The notes under the pieces are model-generated. The model was given only the letters and a program-made list of their open reading frames with translations. It did not search any database and was not told the origin of the DNA. Of a stretch of 49,646 bases of DNA, positions 10,081 to 19,146 are shown piece by piece. The stretch is from Spirochaetales bacterium (GTDB lineage: Bacteria > Spirochaetota > Spirochaetia > JC444 > Marispirochaetaceae), in NCBI GenBank assembly GCA_016935695.1, contig JAFGQL010000101.1, forward strand, positions 1-49,646, in the 5' to 3' direction. Numbering within the stretch: the first letter of the stretch is position 1; every line of letters starts with the position of its first letter. The translations under genes and the position numbers were made by a program.

Positions 10081-10368
10081 TCAATAGCTCACAGTAAATG
10101 AATGAAGAACAGGATCAGGTACGGTAAAAGTGTAATCAAAATGTTCAACCCTGGCCATCGGCGGTCCTTCTTTGAGCCACGCGATCATGCGCGAAAGGGC
10201 CTCCGGCTGCCCCTGGGCAAACACCTCTACCCGGCCGTCCGGGGTATTCCGCACCCATCCGGCAAGGCGGTACGACTGGGCGGCATGCACCGCAGAGTAC
10301 CGGAATCCAACACCCTGTACCCGTCCGGAAACAAAACCGTGTATGGCTTGTAAGCCTGCCGAGGCCAT
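10081..10368 (-). CDS. acyP: Acylphosphatase
   Basis: A 95-residue acylphosphatase, which hydrolyses acyl phosphates such as acetyl or carbamoyl phosphate. The phosphate-binding loop GRVQGVGFR (catalytic R23) and the catalytic asparagine N41 in GWVRNTPDGRVEV are both present, as is the GPPMARVEH block. AGGA lies 5 bases before the ATG, and the start is 9 bases after the stop of the receiver-domain gene, so it is the last gene of a three-gene operon. Its place behind two receiver-domain genes is suggestive, since acetyl phosphate can phosphorylate receivers, but any link is inference. Confidence 0.93.
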   Translation of the reverse strand: MASAGLQAIHGFVSGRVQGVGFRYSAVHAAQSYRLAGWVRNTPDGRVEVFAQGQPEALSRMIAWLKEGPPMARVEHFDYTFTVPDPVLHSFTVSY

Positions 10369-10377
10369 TTTTCCTGC

Positions 10378-10722
10378 TTACACTAACGCCGCGGCAACCA
10401 TGTCCGCAAGCTGGGCATAATCGAAAGGTTTATATAATACCTCGAAGGGTACTTCAAAATCGGGCCTTAAGAAGCCGCTGGTTATTATGACTTTTTTATC
10501 GTTGCAGAATGAATGGAGGAACTTTATCCAGTAATCACCGCCGAGGATATTCATACGGTAATCACTGACGATAACATCTATATGATGGTCAAGGATCTGT
10601 TTGATTGCCCCTACCCCGTCAGAAGCGACAACCACATTGAAACCTTTTTTTATCAGGTAATCGCGCAGGGTAAGACGGATCGCATCTTCATCTTCAACAA
10701 TCAGGACTAATTTTTCGGGCAT
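10378..10722 (-). CDS. Stand-alone response regulator receiver
   Basis: A 114-residue single receiver domain with no output domain. The acidic pocket E10/D11, the phospho-acceptor D54 in DVIVSDYRM, T81/S82 in VIITSG and K98 in LYKPFD are all in place, so it should be phosphorylated. Such proteins pass signals by protein contact or work in phosphorelays. GGAG precedes the ATG by 6 bases. It sits between the HTH-receiver gene and acylphosphatase; no kinase is adjacent, and the nearest candidate is the hybrid kinase at 25.9-28.4 kb. Confidence 0.92.
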   Translation of the reverse strand: MPEKLVLIVEDEDAIRLTLRDYLIKKGFNVVVASDGVGAIKQILDHHIDVIVSDYRMNILGGDYWIKFLHSFCNDKKVIITSGFLRPDFEVPFEVLYKPFDYAQLADMVAAALV

Positions 10723-10746
10723 CCGTTACTCCAATCTCTATGAGGT

Positions 10747-11340
10747 TTATATAAGTTCCTTCAGTTTTCCCACAAGCTTATCAAAATCAAGGGGCTTGGG
10801 AATGAAGGCATCGGCTCCCTCCTGAATTATTTTAAGACCTTCGGTTTCCTCATCAAGACCGCTTATGGAAATGATGACAGGATTATTCAGTCGTTTATCC
10901 TTCTTGATTTTTGCGCAGAGTTTATGGCCGTTCACTCCTGGCAGATCTATGTCCAGAATGATGGCCGAAGGCCGGCGGTCACTGATAATCTGACCTGCTT
11001 CAAAACCGTCAAATGCCTGTTCTATATCATACCCGGGAAGTTTACGCACCAGGATTTCCCGGAGCATATTGTTCAGATCCTCGTCATCATCGACAATGAC
11101 GATAGCCTTCCGCTCACTGTCCTTTGTCAGTTCAACAAGCTGGTCGGGAATTCTCATGTTACGTGATTCAAGGAATTCGAGGAGGTCCTCTGCATATATC
11201 CGGTACTGTCCGCCAGGGGTGGTAAAAGCCTTCAGATGATTATTCTTTATCCAGTTGATGGCAGTTTGATTGACGACACCGCAGATATTCGCGACTTCCA
11301 ATGCCGAGTATATTTTTATTTTCTTTTCGTTTCTTGACAC
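10747..11340 (-). CDS. Excisionase-type HTH domain fused to a receiver domain
   Basis: Residues 8-65 form a MerR/excisionase-like winged HTH (YSALEVANICGVVNQTAINW, then TTPGGQYRIYAEDLLEFL), and residues 77-197 a receiver with D130 in ILDIDLPGVNG and K182 in FIPKPLDF. The order is reversed compared with classical response regulators, which put the receiver first. The frame opens at an ATG at 11409, but that codon lies in the -35 box of a strong promoter; the GTG at 11340, with AAGGAAG upstream, is therefore the start (197 residues). It likely binds DNA in response to phosphorylation. Two further genes follow on the same transcript. Confidence 0.88.
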   Translation of the reverse strand: MSRNEKKIKIYSALEVANICGVVNQTAINWIKNNHLKAFTTPGGQYRIYAEDLLEFLESRNMRIPDQLVELTKDSERKAIVIVDDDEDLNNMLREILVRKLPGYDIEQAFDGFEAGQIISDRRPSAIILDIDLPGVNGHKLCAKIKKDKRLNNPVIISISGLDEETEGLKIIQEGADAFIPKPLDFDKLVGKLKELI

Positions 11341-11381
11341 GCATTCTTCCTTTATGTGCAGGCACACCTGTATTTTTTCTA

Positions 11382-11409
11382 ATTGTACCAAATATATCCA
11401 AAATGTCAA
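11382..11409 (-). promoter_or_regulatory. Promoter of the HTH-receiver operon
   Basis: TTGACA (11404-11409), 16 bases, TACAAT (11382-11387). The match is close to consensus and rules out the upstream ATG as start. The leader to the GTG is about 35 bases. Confidence 0.75.
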
Positions 11410-11424
11410 TCACGAATCACAGGA

Positions 11425-12069
11425 TTATTCATGAGATTTTTCAGCCAGGACAACGCGGATATCCTTATAAGAGAACCCTCTGCGAAGAAGTGTCTGTGTA
11501 CATTTTTCGTGTGTCATACCCGGTTTACGGAAGAGTCTGTCCGCAGCTGTTTCCAGGGCGGTTTTTTCATCGCGTGGGTTAAATTCTTCTTTCAGGGCTT
11601 CATCGACAATGTCCTGTCGTATCCCCGCTTCCGCGAGTTTTGCTGCCAGGAACATCCGACTGTGGCGTTTTTTATTAATTTGACTGCGGGTCCAGACATG
11701 GGCATAGCGGCGGTCATCGAGGGCATTGGCGGAAAGGAGACGGGAACAGGCGTCGGCTACCGATTCCCGGGAGAACCCGCGCCTGTATAACTTGCGGGAA
11801 AGCTGCAAAACGGAATGTTCCCTGCGGGCGCAGAGTTCAAATCCTTTTGCATATGCGCGAAAGGCTTCATCCCTTCCGTGTATCCACCGGTACATTTCCT
11901 CATCCAACGGAACCATGAAAGGGAGATCATCGGCGTCAGACCAATGCAATAAAAAAGAGGAGCCATCCGACAGAAACACTTTCGTTCCTGAGGCCCCTCT
12001 TTCTTTACGGTGAATAAGAAGTTTATCGTTTCGAGAACTGAAACTTTCTTCGTGCACCCCGTTGTCCAT
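11425..12069 (-). CDS. recX: RecX-family regulatory protein
   Basis: RecX binds RecA filaments and damps their activity. The protein has the three-helix repeats of the family: [39 protein letters not shown] and the C-terminal [17 protein letters not shown] with [16 protein letters not shown]. Start choice is uncertain: the ATG at 12069, with GGAAG upstream, overlaps the last 47 bases of rpsI; a GTG at 12060 is an alternative. The overlap implies co-translation with the ribosomal-protein genes, an unusual neighbour for recX, which often lies beside recA. No LexA-type box was recognised. Confidence 0.85.
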   Translation of the reverse strand: MDNGVHEESFSSRNDKLLIHRKERGASGTKVFLSDGSSFLLHWSDADDLPFMVPLDEEMYRWIHGRDEAFRAYAKGFELCARREHSVLQLSRKLYRRGFSRESVADACSRLLSANALDDRRYAHVWTRSQINKKRHSRMFLAAKLAEAGIRQDIVDEALKEEFNPRDEKTALETAADRLFRKPGMTHEKCTQTLLRRGFSYKDIRVVLAEKSHE

Positions 12070-12415
12070 ATTTCTTCCGCTCCACCATACGAGGGTCCCG
12101 GGTAAGGAACCCGTTGGCCCGTAAGGGTCGGATATTGTTTTCATCATAAGAACTCAAGGCCCGTGCAATTCCGTGACGACACGCGCCTGCCTGGCCGGAT
12201 ATTCCGCCGCCGATGACATTGATTAACACGTCAAATTTACTCAGACTGTCGGTTACATCAAGGGGCTGCTTTACGATAAACGTGAGGATATCGCTGTTGA
12301 AATAATCATTCACGCTTTTGTCGTTTACAGTTATTGTTCCGTTACCTTCACGCAGGTACACCCGTGCGACTGATGTTTTTCTCCGTCCGGTGCCTAATGC
12401 AAGATTCTTTACCAT
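12023..12415 (-). CDS. rpsI: 30S ribosomal protein S9
   Basis: S9 contacts the P-site tRNA through its C-terminal tail. The 130-residue sequence has [19 protein letters not shown] near the start, [19 protein letters not shown] in the middle and the conserved [16 protein letters not shown] tail. GAGG is 5 bases before the ATG. It follows rplM after 14 bases, the usual rplM-rpsI pair, and overlaps recX at its 3' end. Confidence 0.98.
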   Translation of the reverse strand: MVKNLALGTGRRKTSVARVYLREGNGTITVNDKSVNDYFNSDILTFIVKQPLDVTDSLSKFDVLINVIGGGISGQAGACRHGIARALSSYDENNIRPLRANGFLTRDPRMVERKKYGQRGARRKFQFSKR

Positions 12416-12429
12416 ATCTTCCTCAACTC

Positions 12430-12855
12430 CTAGTTAAACTCAATCGGTTTCTGGGCGCTGTGAGGATGCCGGTCTCCCGCATACACCTTCACGTTCTTAA
12501 ACAACTTGCGTCCAAGGGGCCCTTTTGGCAGCATGCCGCGGATAGCCTTCTCCATGGGAGAAGTCGGTTTTTTTGCCATAACCTGGTTATAGGTTTCGGC
12601 GGTAAGCCCGCCCGGATAGCCCGAATGGCGGTAATACATTTTGCTCTGTTCCTTGTTGCCGGTCAGTTCTGCCTTCGCAGCATTGATAATCACCACGTAA
12701 TCACCGACTTCCTGGTGAGGGGTATACAGAGCCTTATGCTTCCCGCGGATCAGCATTGCGACGTCAGACGCGACTCTACCGAGACGCTTTCCGCTGGCGT
12801 CGATCAAATACCATTTCCGCTCAACTTCAGCGGGCTTTACAAAAATCGTTTTCAT
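12430..12855 (-). CDS. rplM: 50S ribosomal protein L13
   Basis: L13 is an early-assembling large-subunit protein. The 141-residue sequence shows [34 protein letters not shown] and [16 protein letters not shown], all family landmarks. GAGG lies 7 bases before the ATG. It is the first gene of the rplM-rpsI-recX unit, with a candidate promoter about 60-80 bases upstream. Confidence 0.98.
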   Translation of the reverse strand: MKTIFVKPAEVERKWYLIDASGKRLGRVASDVAMLIRGKHKALYTPHQEVGDYVVIINAAKAELTGNKEQSKMYYRHSGYPGGLTAETYNQVMAKKPTSPMEKAIRGMLPKGPLGRKLFKNVKVYAGDRHPHSAQKPIEFN

Positions 12856-12910
12856 TCAAATGCCTCTATATAAATATTAAACCTAATGTATGATACGCAG
12901 AGTGGTCTGC

Positions 12911-12939
12911 ATGATTTCATATATCAGTAATCATGTCAA
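12911..12939 (-). promoter_or_regulatory. Candidate rplM promoter
   Basis: Perfect TTGACA (12934-12939), 17 bases, AATCAT (12911-12916, 4 of 6 to consensus). The leader would be about 50 bases. Confidence 0.5.
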
Positions 12940-13031
12940 GAGTCGCCGGGGCCCCGGGCACAGCCGTACAACCGGAGGAACGGAGTACACCGTATCCGTA
13001 CGACATACCCCGCGGAAAATTTAAAGGCGGT

Positions 13032-13292
13032 TTATTCGGCGGAAGAGCCTGAATTATCCTTTGTTTCCTCTTTCGCGTCCTTTGCTTCTTCCTTTTTCGC
13101 CTCGATTGAATCCTTGATATCGGCAATACCGATCAACAGGGCAATAAGACCGATAAAGAGGACAAGAACCGGTACGCCGCCTTTCAGGAAAGCGATTACT
13201 TCCGGCCCCCAGTACAGACCATAAGGGATATTCGGCAGGACCGAATACACAGCAAACAGAATGAAGAGAATTCCAACAAGTAATGCGACCAT
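13032..13292 (-). CDS. Small two-helix membrane protein with charged tail
   Basis: An 86-residue protein of unknown function. Two hydrophobic helices (about residues 2-20 and 36-58) flank a short loop with PNIPYGLYWGPE, and the last 25 residues are a strongly charged, repetitive K/E/D tail (KKEEAKDAKEETKD) that probably faces the cytoplasm. The ATG at 13292 is preferred over one at 13313 because GGTGG lies 8 bases upstream. It has its own promoter (TTGACT-16-TATCCT). I do not recognise the family; a helix-loop-helix with charged tail would suit an envelope-stress or complex-assembly subunit, but this is speculation. Confidence 0.75.
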   Translation of the reverse strand: MVALLVGILFILFAVYSVLPNIPYGLYWGPEVIAFLKGGVPVLVLFIGLIALLIGIADIKDSIEAKKEEAKDAKEETKDNSGSSAE

Positions 13293-13322
13293 AGTATTTC
13301 CACCTTTACTCAATGATGATAC

Positions 13323-13350
13323 AGGATAGCAAAAATCACTGTTTAGTCAA
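13323..13350 (-). promoter_or_regulatory. Promoter of the small membrane protein gene
   Basis: TTGACT (13345-13350), 16 bases, TATCCT (13323-13328). Confidence 0.55.
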
Positions 13351-13472
13351 CACCATCCCATAGCGGGAACCGATCTGCCCTTAAAAAAAGAAGATTTGCC
13401 GCTGTATAAAAGAATCAGTATGTTCAATGAAAGCCTTCCGGTGTGTAAAAGAGGTAAAGAGGAGAAGGACAA

Positions 13473-13670
13473 GTGTTGGTAAAAATTGACGAAAACCTGT
13501 GCGTCGGCTGCGGATTGTGTGAAGAAAACATACCGAAACTGTTCTACATGAAAAACCAGCTGGCAAACGTGTACCGTGAGACCGTTGAACCGGAAGAAGC
13601 ACAATCAGTCAAAGAAACTGCCCAGGACTGCCCTGCAGAAGCAATACTCCTGACTGAAGATACTCATTGA
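13473..13670 (+). CDS. Ferredoxin, single [4Fe-4S] cluster
   Basis: A 65-residue electron carrier. Cluster ligands are C10, C13, C16 in CVGCGLC and C53 in DCPAEAI; the second cluster motif of clostridial ferredoxins is absent, as in the small Thermotoga/Desulfovibrio-type proteins. The start is GTG at 13473 with AGGAGAAGG upstream. The gene stands alone; its redox partners are not visible in the window. It fits an anaerobic or fermentative lifestyle. Confidence 0.93.
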   Translation: MLVKIDENLCVGCGLCEENIPKLFYMKNQLANVYRETVEPEEAQSVKETAQDCPAEAILLTEDTH

Positions 13671-13697
13671 TGAAACCGCCGTGAGCGTTGGCCCGTA

Positions 13698-13997
13698 TCA
13701 GCGTTTCCGCCGCCGTGCAAGAGCAAAGAGGAACGCTACAGACAGGCACACACTCGGCAGGCCCTGAAGGACCATGTCCGAAAGAGGGATGACTCCGAAC
13801 AGGAGGGAGGGAGGACTGATGATACCAAAGTACCGGAGCGTCTCGAACATCAGCATGATGAACTGAACGACGGCGGCAAGTATTACAGCCATCCATCCGG
13901 CATCCCTGGTATACGCCAGAAAGAAAATGCCGAAAAACGCGGCAGCGGTTCCAGTAAGTATTTTTGTGAATAACAGAATTACCTGCGGATCAGCCAT
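13698..13997 (-). CDS. Three-helix membrane protein of unknown function
   Basis: A 99-residue protein with about three hydrophobic helices (residues 8-28, 33-55 and 70-93) and a basic end (ARRRKR), so the C-terminus is probably cytoplasmic. The ATG at 13997 has GAGG 7 bases upstream and overlaps the stop of the preceding gene by 8 bases, implying translational coupling. I do not recognise the family. It is the last gene of the pcrA-like unit. Confidence 0.65.
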   Translation of the reverse strand: MADPQVILLFTKILTGTAAAFFGIFFLAYTRDAGWMAVILAAVVQFIMLMFETLRYFGIISPPSLLFGVIPLSDMVLQGLPSVCLSVAFLFALARRRKR

Positions 13998-14799
13998 TAA
14001 ATTCCTCACTTGCATTGATAAACCGGGCGATCTCCCCGTCACTTGCTTCCAGAGGAAGCACCGAAGGAGAGGATATATCCGGCGATAACAGAATACCCCG
14101 GGACAGAAACAGAGAAAACAGTCTGTCGTATACTGCCGGCGTTACCCCGGGACGGATATAGGGGCCGCACCGGTGCCATAAGGAATGGGAAAACCGGTTC
14201 CAGAGATTTTCGCAGGCTTCTTCCTGAAAGCCTTCCACTCCTGACAGCAGGCGCGGGACCAGAGCAAACTGATAGTGATTGGGAGCATATCCCTGCAGAA
14301 AGAGAGGATGGGGCCCCAAAAGCACTACCGGCATAAAGGTGCCCGAATAGGGCAGCCAGGGAATCAGCCAGGAAGCCTCCGGTACCGGCAAAAAAGGCCG
14401 CCACACAGACACAAGGGGCCCGCTGCCGGTTGAAGCCTGAACCTCACCGCATCCGGGATCATGGACAGCCGCCAGTCCGCTGGCGCCAGCCCGTTCTGCA
14501 ACAGCGCCGAGACAGGACTGTACAGTCGGGAAATAACTGATAGAGGCATAACCCGAAAACTGCCGTACCAGGGCCTTCTCCGCCCTGGACCGCCATACAC
14601 CGGGGTACCGGCCCCAGCTGCCTTTCTCCAGGAAATTTTTGAGCCCGGTACCCACTCCCTTCATCCGGTGCCCCGCCACAAGGCTGGCGCCCTCCCGGTA
14701 AAGGTCAAGAAAACGGGTTCCTCCCTTCGCGTAGGCAAAAAATCCGCGCAGTCTGTTCATTGCCGGGACACTGTCCGGCAGGTGTGTATCAGTAATCAA
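13990..14799 (-). CDS. Unknown protein, weakly like the N-terminus of a PLP aminotransferase
   Basis: A 269-residue soluble protein (if the TTG start at 14799 is used; an ATG at 14760 would give 256). The opening block GTRFLDLYREGASLVAGHRM resembles the N-terminal strand of class III aminotransferases, where a ring of similar residues closes the active site, but the expected lysine for PLP binding and the large domain are not seen, and the length is little over half of that family. The rest is aromatic- and proline-rich. It overlaps the helicase stop by 11 bases and the next gene by 8, so all three are coupled. Function unknown; a degenerate or non-catalytic aminotransferase relative is one reading. 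Confidence 0.6.
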   Translation of the reverse strand: MITDTHLPDSVPAMNRLRGFFAYAKGGTRFLDLYREGASLVAGHRMKGVGTGLKNFLEKGSWGRYPGVWRSRAEKALVRQFSGYASISYFPTVQSCLGAVAERAGASGLAAVHDPGCGEVQASTGSGPLVSVWRPFLPVPEASWLIPWLPYSGTFMPVVLLGPHPLFLQGYAPNHYQFALVPRLLSGVEGFQEEACENLWNRFSHSLWHRCGPYIRPGVTPAVYDRLFSLFLSRGILLSPDISSPSVLPLEASDGEIARFINASEEFNG

Positions 14800-16879
14800 G
14801 GCTCACCTTCTCCAGCGGTGTATACTGCGGTATGAACTGGGCGGTCCTCCCGTTTTGAAAACATACCAGCACCACATCGTATTTTCCGTTATTCCAGGTT
14901 TTTACTACCTGACCGGGACCGTAATCATCATGGTACACCCCGGTACCGGGCGGATAGTCCTGCTGGGTGCCCGGGGGAGGACCGGCATCATGTCCGTCGA
15001 GGATCTCGACTGCATCCTGGGGAAGCTCAGACAGGAACACCGAAGGAATCATATCCTGGCGACGGCCCCAGATAAGCCGCTGCCGGCAGCTGGTCAGATA
15101 CAGTTCCTTCCTGGCCCGGGTTATGCTCACATAAAAGATCCTGCGCTCTTCCTCCAGATCCTCGGCATTATGCAGGGCACGGTACCCGGGAAACAGATCC
15201 TGTTCAAGCCCGGTGATGATGACCCGGTTAAACTCCAGCCCTTTTGTGTTGTGCATGGTAATCAGGGTGACCACGTCGCCGCCGTCAAGGGCCTCGGTCA
15301 TTTTACTTCGGTCAAGCTCTATATCTTCCAGAAAAGCCGCAAGTCCATCCTTTCCCAGAGGGTACTTTTCCGCGGCGTTCACCAGCTCTTCTATGTTTGC
15401 CACCCGCTGTGTCGATGCAATCTCATCCTGCTCGGCATAATGGCGGATGAGGCCCGAGTCAGTGGCAAGGCGGAGAATAACCTGAGGCAGGGGCTCCTCG
15501 TCAAGGGCCGCCTCCGCCCGGGCAAGCACCCCGGTAAATTCCTTGACGCCCCGTGCGGCTCTTGTACTCAAGGAACCGGCGGCTAAAGAGGCGGCGGCAA
15601 GCAGATCCCCGCCAGCCTGGGGAAGATACCCAAGAATAGTGTCCAGTCCGCCCTCGCCGATGCCCCTGCGGGGCTTATTGATCATCCGGCGGAAGGCAAC
15701 CTCGTCCCTGGGATTGAGCATGAAGGCCAAAAGCGACAATACATCTTTGATCTCCTCCCTGTCGTAGAATTTCAGCGCGCCAACTATACGGTAGGGAATC
15801 GAATGTTTCAGAAAGCAGGTTTCAAAGGCAAGGCTTTGGGCGTTTGTACGGTATAAAACCGCATAGTCCCGGTAGGGCCCTGCTTTTACAATATCTGCGC
15901 AGAATTCCGCTTCCTGGACATGGTCGCTCAAGACCGCCAGACGGGGTTTTGCCCCATCCTCGTTCCGGGTCCACAGGGTTTTACCCAGCCGGCCCTGATT
16001 TTTGCTGACGACCTCGCTGGCCGCTCGGAGAATATTTCCTGTGGAACGGTAATTTTCCTCCAGGCGGATGACGCGGGTACCCGTGAACTGCTCCTGAAAG
16101 GACAGAATATTCTGTACCTCGGCACCGCGGAAGCGGTAGATCGACTGATCATCGTCGCCGACAACGCAGAGTTCACAGCCTTCTGCGTACAATGCCCGTA
16201 GAAGCCGGTACTGGGCCACATTGGAATCCTGGTACTCATCCACCAGAATGACCCGGAAACGCTGGTGAATCCTGCGTTTCAGCTCCTCATGGCTGTGTAA
16301 AAGCTCAATCGGCATGGTTATCAGATCGCCGAAGTCCACGTTTCCAATGGAACGGGCTTTCTGCTGGTATTTCTGAAACATCGGGGGAAAATTGGGATCT
16401 ACAGAAATTTCGGAAAGATCATCCCGGGGGCCCAGAGCATAGTCTTTTGCCCGGCTGATCCAGCGCATATACGGTTTCAGGTCCTGGCGCTTATAGTCTG
16501 AGCACACCGAATGGAGCAGGGTCAGAGAGTCTTCGTCGTCATAAATGGTGAAACTGGAAGAAAGGCCGGCCAGGGCCGCGTTCCGCCGGAGAAGCCACGC
16601 ACCAAAGGAATGGAAGGTGCGTATCATCACATCCCGCCCCCTGGACGAAAAAGAGGCCACCCGGTCCGCCATTTCCCTGGCGGCCTTGTTGGTGAAGGTC
16701 ACTGCCAGAATGGAACGCGGATCAATTCCGCAGTATTCAATCAGATAGGCGATTTTCGTGGTAATGACCCGGGTCTTGCCCGATCCCGCACCTGCGAGAA
16801 TCAAAAGAGGCGGACCCCGGTGGAGTACTGCCTCTTTCTGCTGATCGTTCAGTTGGCGTAGAAAATTCTTCTCATCCAT
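14789..16879 (-). CDS. UvrD/PcrA/Rep-type DNA helicase
   Basis: A 696-residue superfamily 1A 3'-5' helicase. Motif I is AGAGSGKT (29-36), motif II VDEYQDSN, motif III GDDDQSIYRFRGA, motif IV around LEENYRS, motif V THNTKGLEF-like (MHNTKGLEFNRVI) and motif VI YVSITRARKELYL. The last ~70 residues form a small Tudor-like segment (YHDDYGPGQVVKTW), as in PcrA, which in that family binds RNA polymerase. Likely roles are nucleotide excision repair, removing RecA and restarting forks. No Shine-Dalgarno precedes the ATG at 16879; a TGTAAT box lies 11 bases before it. Two unknown genes overlap downstream. Confidence 0.93.
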   Translation of the reverse strand: MDEKNFLRQLNDQQKEAVLHRGPPLLILAGAGSGKTRVITTKIAYLIEYCGIDPRSILAVTFTNKAAREMADRVASFSSRGRDVMIRTFHSFGAWLLRRNAALAGLSSSFTIYDDEDSLTLLHSVCSDYKRQDLKPYMRWISRAKDYALGPRDDLSEISVDPNFPPMFQKYQQKARSIGNVDFGDLITMPIELLHSHEELKRRIHQRFRVILVDEYQDSNVAQYRLLRALYAEGCELCVVGDDDQSIYRFRGAEVQNILSFQEQFTGTRVIRLEENYRSTGNILRAASEVVSKNQGRLGKTLWTRNEDGAKPRLAVLSDHVQEAEFCADIVKAGPYRDYAVLYRTNAQSLAFETCFLKHSIPYRIVGALKFYDREEIKDVLSLLAFMLNPRDEVAFRRMINKPRRGIGEGGLDTILGYLPQAGGDLLAAASLAAGSLSTRAARGVKEFTGVLARAEAALDEEPLPQVILRLATDSGLIRHYAEQDEIASTQRVANIEELVNAAEKYPLGKDGLAAFLEDIELDRSKMTEALDGGDVVTLITMHNTKGLEFNRVIITGLEQDLFPGYRALHNAEDLEEERRIFYVSITRARKELYLTSCRQRLIWGRRQDMIPSVFLSELPQDAVEILDGHDAGPPPGTQQDYPPGTGVYHDDYGPGQVVKTWNNGKYDVVLVCFQNGRTAQFIPQYTPLEKVSLDY

Positions 16880-16927
16880 CGGGTATTCATATTACACCGA
16901 TTCGCCGGTAAAAAGAAATGCCCGCCT

Positions 16928-19072
16928 TCAGACAGTTGTAAAACCGGCGATTGCCTGTTCAAGCAGCACAATTGCCTCGCTGTTTTTTTCACTTAATGCC
17001 GAAAGCCCCGACATCGCGTTGGCTATTTCATTGGAGCCGGTGGATATCTCCGCAATGCCGCCCAGATAGGACTCCATGGTTCCGTACACCGTCTGAAGGG
17101 ACTTGAACATGGCTTCGATCTCTTTCGTCATCTGGCTGTCAGCGGCGGATACCCTGCCTGTCAAATCATTCAAATGTTCCATTGCCGAGGAAACCTGTTC
17201 GCTGCCGGCCGACATTTCCTGCAAACCGCTCAAGGTTTCATTCATTCCCAGGCTCACTTCACGCACACCGTCGATAATGTAGGAAAACACCTCTTTGGTC
17301 TGTTCCGACTGGGAAGATGCAGCGCCGATTTTTTGGGTCATTGTTTTGAGGGATTTCGCGATACTGCCCGTACTCTCCGATGCGGTTTCGGCGAGTTTCC
17401 GTATTTCATCGGCGACAACCGAGAATCCCCGCCCGGCATCTCCTGCGTGAGCGGCTTCTATGGCCGCGTTCATGGCAAGGAGATTGGTCTGGCTGGCTAC
17501 ATTCCGGATAATGGCAATGAGCTCGAGGATTGACGAAGTAAAACCCTCGATATCCCGGATAGAATCAACCGTCCTGTTCAGGATATCCTCGCCTTCCCGG
17601 GCGCGGGTGGAAAGCTGGTCGGTGAGAGCCATCTTGTCGGATGTCATTTTTTCTATATTGCGGATACTCGCCACCATTTCGGTAATAGCCGAAGAACTCT
17701 GGGATACGGAAACTCCCTGCTCATCTATGAGGTTGTTCACCGTTCCGATGACCGTTTTGATCTGGTGAAGTCCCCGGTCTGACTCTTTGAGCCTGTGGGA
17801 CAAGGCTTCTACACCGCCGCGCATCTGTTCGAGACTCGCGTCCATCTGGGTGACAGTAGAAGAAACTTCCACTGCGTGGCTGCGAAGCTCATCGGAAACT
17901 TCCCTTGATGACCCGACACTTGTTTTTATATTGCCGACAGTTGTGTTAAGCTCCCCGGCCATACGGTTGCACATATTACCCATCAAGGCAAATTCATCGG
18001 AACCCCGCACCTGTACCGATGCCGTCAGGTCCCTTTCGGTAAGCCGTGTTATCTGTTCAATTGTCCGGGAAATGGCCTTGTCAAACCGTTTTCCAAGATA
18101 AAAAGTGATGAGGACAATGATTGCCATGGCGGCAATAGTGCCCGCAGCCAGATACACAAGGATGGTAGTGAGCAGATCATAGTACTCCCTGGTCTGCGCC
18201 TCAACCACCACCGTCCAGTCAAAGCCGTCGATCCGACGGTACATCATCACCATGTCGCGGACAACCCCGTCCTCCGGATCTTCACGGCGGAAAAACCCGA
18301 AACCCTCACCGTCCTTGTCATTGAGCATATCCTGGTACAGGAAATTCCCTTGGGCATCCCTTGTCTCATAGACATCCCAGCCCTGCTGTGACGGATGGAT
18401 AATGAGCCTGCCAGAAGCGTCCAGGACATAAGGAAACCCTGTTTTCCCAATCACTACCGGAAGGAGATAATCACGGATGTCATTCGGCCGTATGAGGGAG
18501 GCGAATTCCTGTTCATAGGAAGAAACCCAGATGATCCAGTCCCAGGGCTGGAAATACAAAAGATACCCCAGCTTCCTGCGGGTCCGGGATTCGCCTGGAT
18601 TTGTCCAATCATAGGCAAGAAACCCGGTTTTCCGTGCAAGAACCGACCGTACCGCTTTCTGCCCTGACAGATCGGAGCCTTCGTCGGTCGGGTGAATAAG
18701 GGCGATACCGGAAGAATTTACTACCGACACATATCCGTGTTCTCCTACCGCGCCGAACTGCGGGTCAGCAAGCACCTTTTTGGCCGCGTCGACGGCTTCT
18801 TCCTGGGTAAGAATCCCCTGTTGAACAAGATTTTCATGGTAGGTGCAGATATCAAGGCTTTTTTCCGCCACGGCTTTCAGGTAGCTTTTGATCGAATTGT
18901 TCGCAGCTGCCGCGACAATTCCTTCGGTGGCCTGCATGGTGTGGGCCATATCCGACTGGATACGTCCGGTAAGTTCTTTTTTTACCCCAAAACCGAGTAA
19001 AACCGTCATGGCTGCCAGGACGAGAGCCGTACCGGTGCCGAAACTGAGGTTTAATTGAGTTCTGATTTTCAT
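16928..19072 (-). CDS. Methyl-accepting chemotaxis protein with double Cache sensor
   Basis: A 714-residue chemoreceptor. TM1 is about residues 10-29, the periplasmic double-Cache domain 35-300 (two PAS-like lobes; [20 protein letters not shown] and [20 protein letters not shown]), TM2 302-326, then HAMP and a long coiled-coil signalling domain whose tip carries [20 protein letters not shown] and [14 protein letters not shown]. It senses a small molecule outside the membrane and controls CheA; the two HP motifs are typical of Cache domains, but the ligand is unknown. GGAG lies 5 bases before the ATG, and a TTGGAT-17-TATACT promoter drives it alone. Confidence 0.96.
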   Translation of the reverse strand: MKIRTQLNLSFGTGTALVLAAMTVLLGFGVKKELTGRIQSDMAHTMQATEGIVAAAANNSIKSYLKAVAEKSLDICTYHENLVQQGILTQEEAVDAAKKVLADPQFGAVGEHGYVSVVNSSGIALIHPTDEGSDLSGQKAVRSVLARKTGFLAYDWTNPGESRTRRKLGYLLYFQPWDWIIWVSSYEQEFASLIRPNDIRDYLLPVVIGKTGFPYVLDASGRLIIHPSQQGWDVYETRDAQGNFLYQDMLNDKDGEGFGFFRREDPEDGVVRDMVMMYRRIDGFDWTVVVEAQTREYYDLLTTILVYLAAGTIAAMAIIVLITFYLGKRFDKAISRTIEQITRLTERDLTASVQVRGSDEFALMGNMCNRMAGELNTTVGNIKTSVGSSREVSDELRSHAVEVSSTVTQMDASLEQMRGGVEALSHRLKESDRGLHQIKTVIGTVNNLIDEQGVSVSQSSSAITEMVASIRNIEKMTSDKMALTDQLSTRAREGEDILNRTVDSIRDIEGFTSSILELIAIIRNVASQTNLLAMNAAIEAAHAGDAGRGFSVVADEIRKLAETASESTGSIAKSLKTMTQKIGAASSQSEQTKEVFSYIIDGVREVSLGMNETLSGLQEMSAGSEQVSSAMEHLNDLTGRVSAADSQMTKEIEAMFKSLQTVYGTMESYLGGIAEISTGSNEIANAMSGLSALSEKNSEAIVLLEQAIAGFTTV

Positions 19073-19095
19073 ATATACTCCGGTGAATGGTGAAG

Positions 19096-19124
19096 AGTAT
19101 ACACAAAATAGTTATTTTATCCAA
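19096..19124 (-). promoter_or_regulatory. Chemoreceptor gene promoter
   Basis: TTGGAT (19119-19124), 17 bases, TATACT (19096-19101), in an AT-rich gap after rimO. Sigma-70 type; no sigma-28 motif was recognised. Confidence 0.65.
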
Positions 19125-19146
19125 TTACTCCAATAGGGGAAATTCC

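Noticed and set aside
11341-11409. ATG at 11409 as start of the HTH-receiver protein
   Set aside because: The codon lies in a near-perfect -35 box; a GTG with ribosome site at 11340 is downstream of the predicted transcription start.
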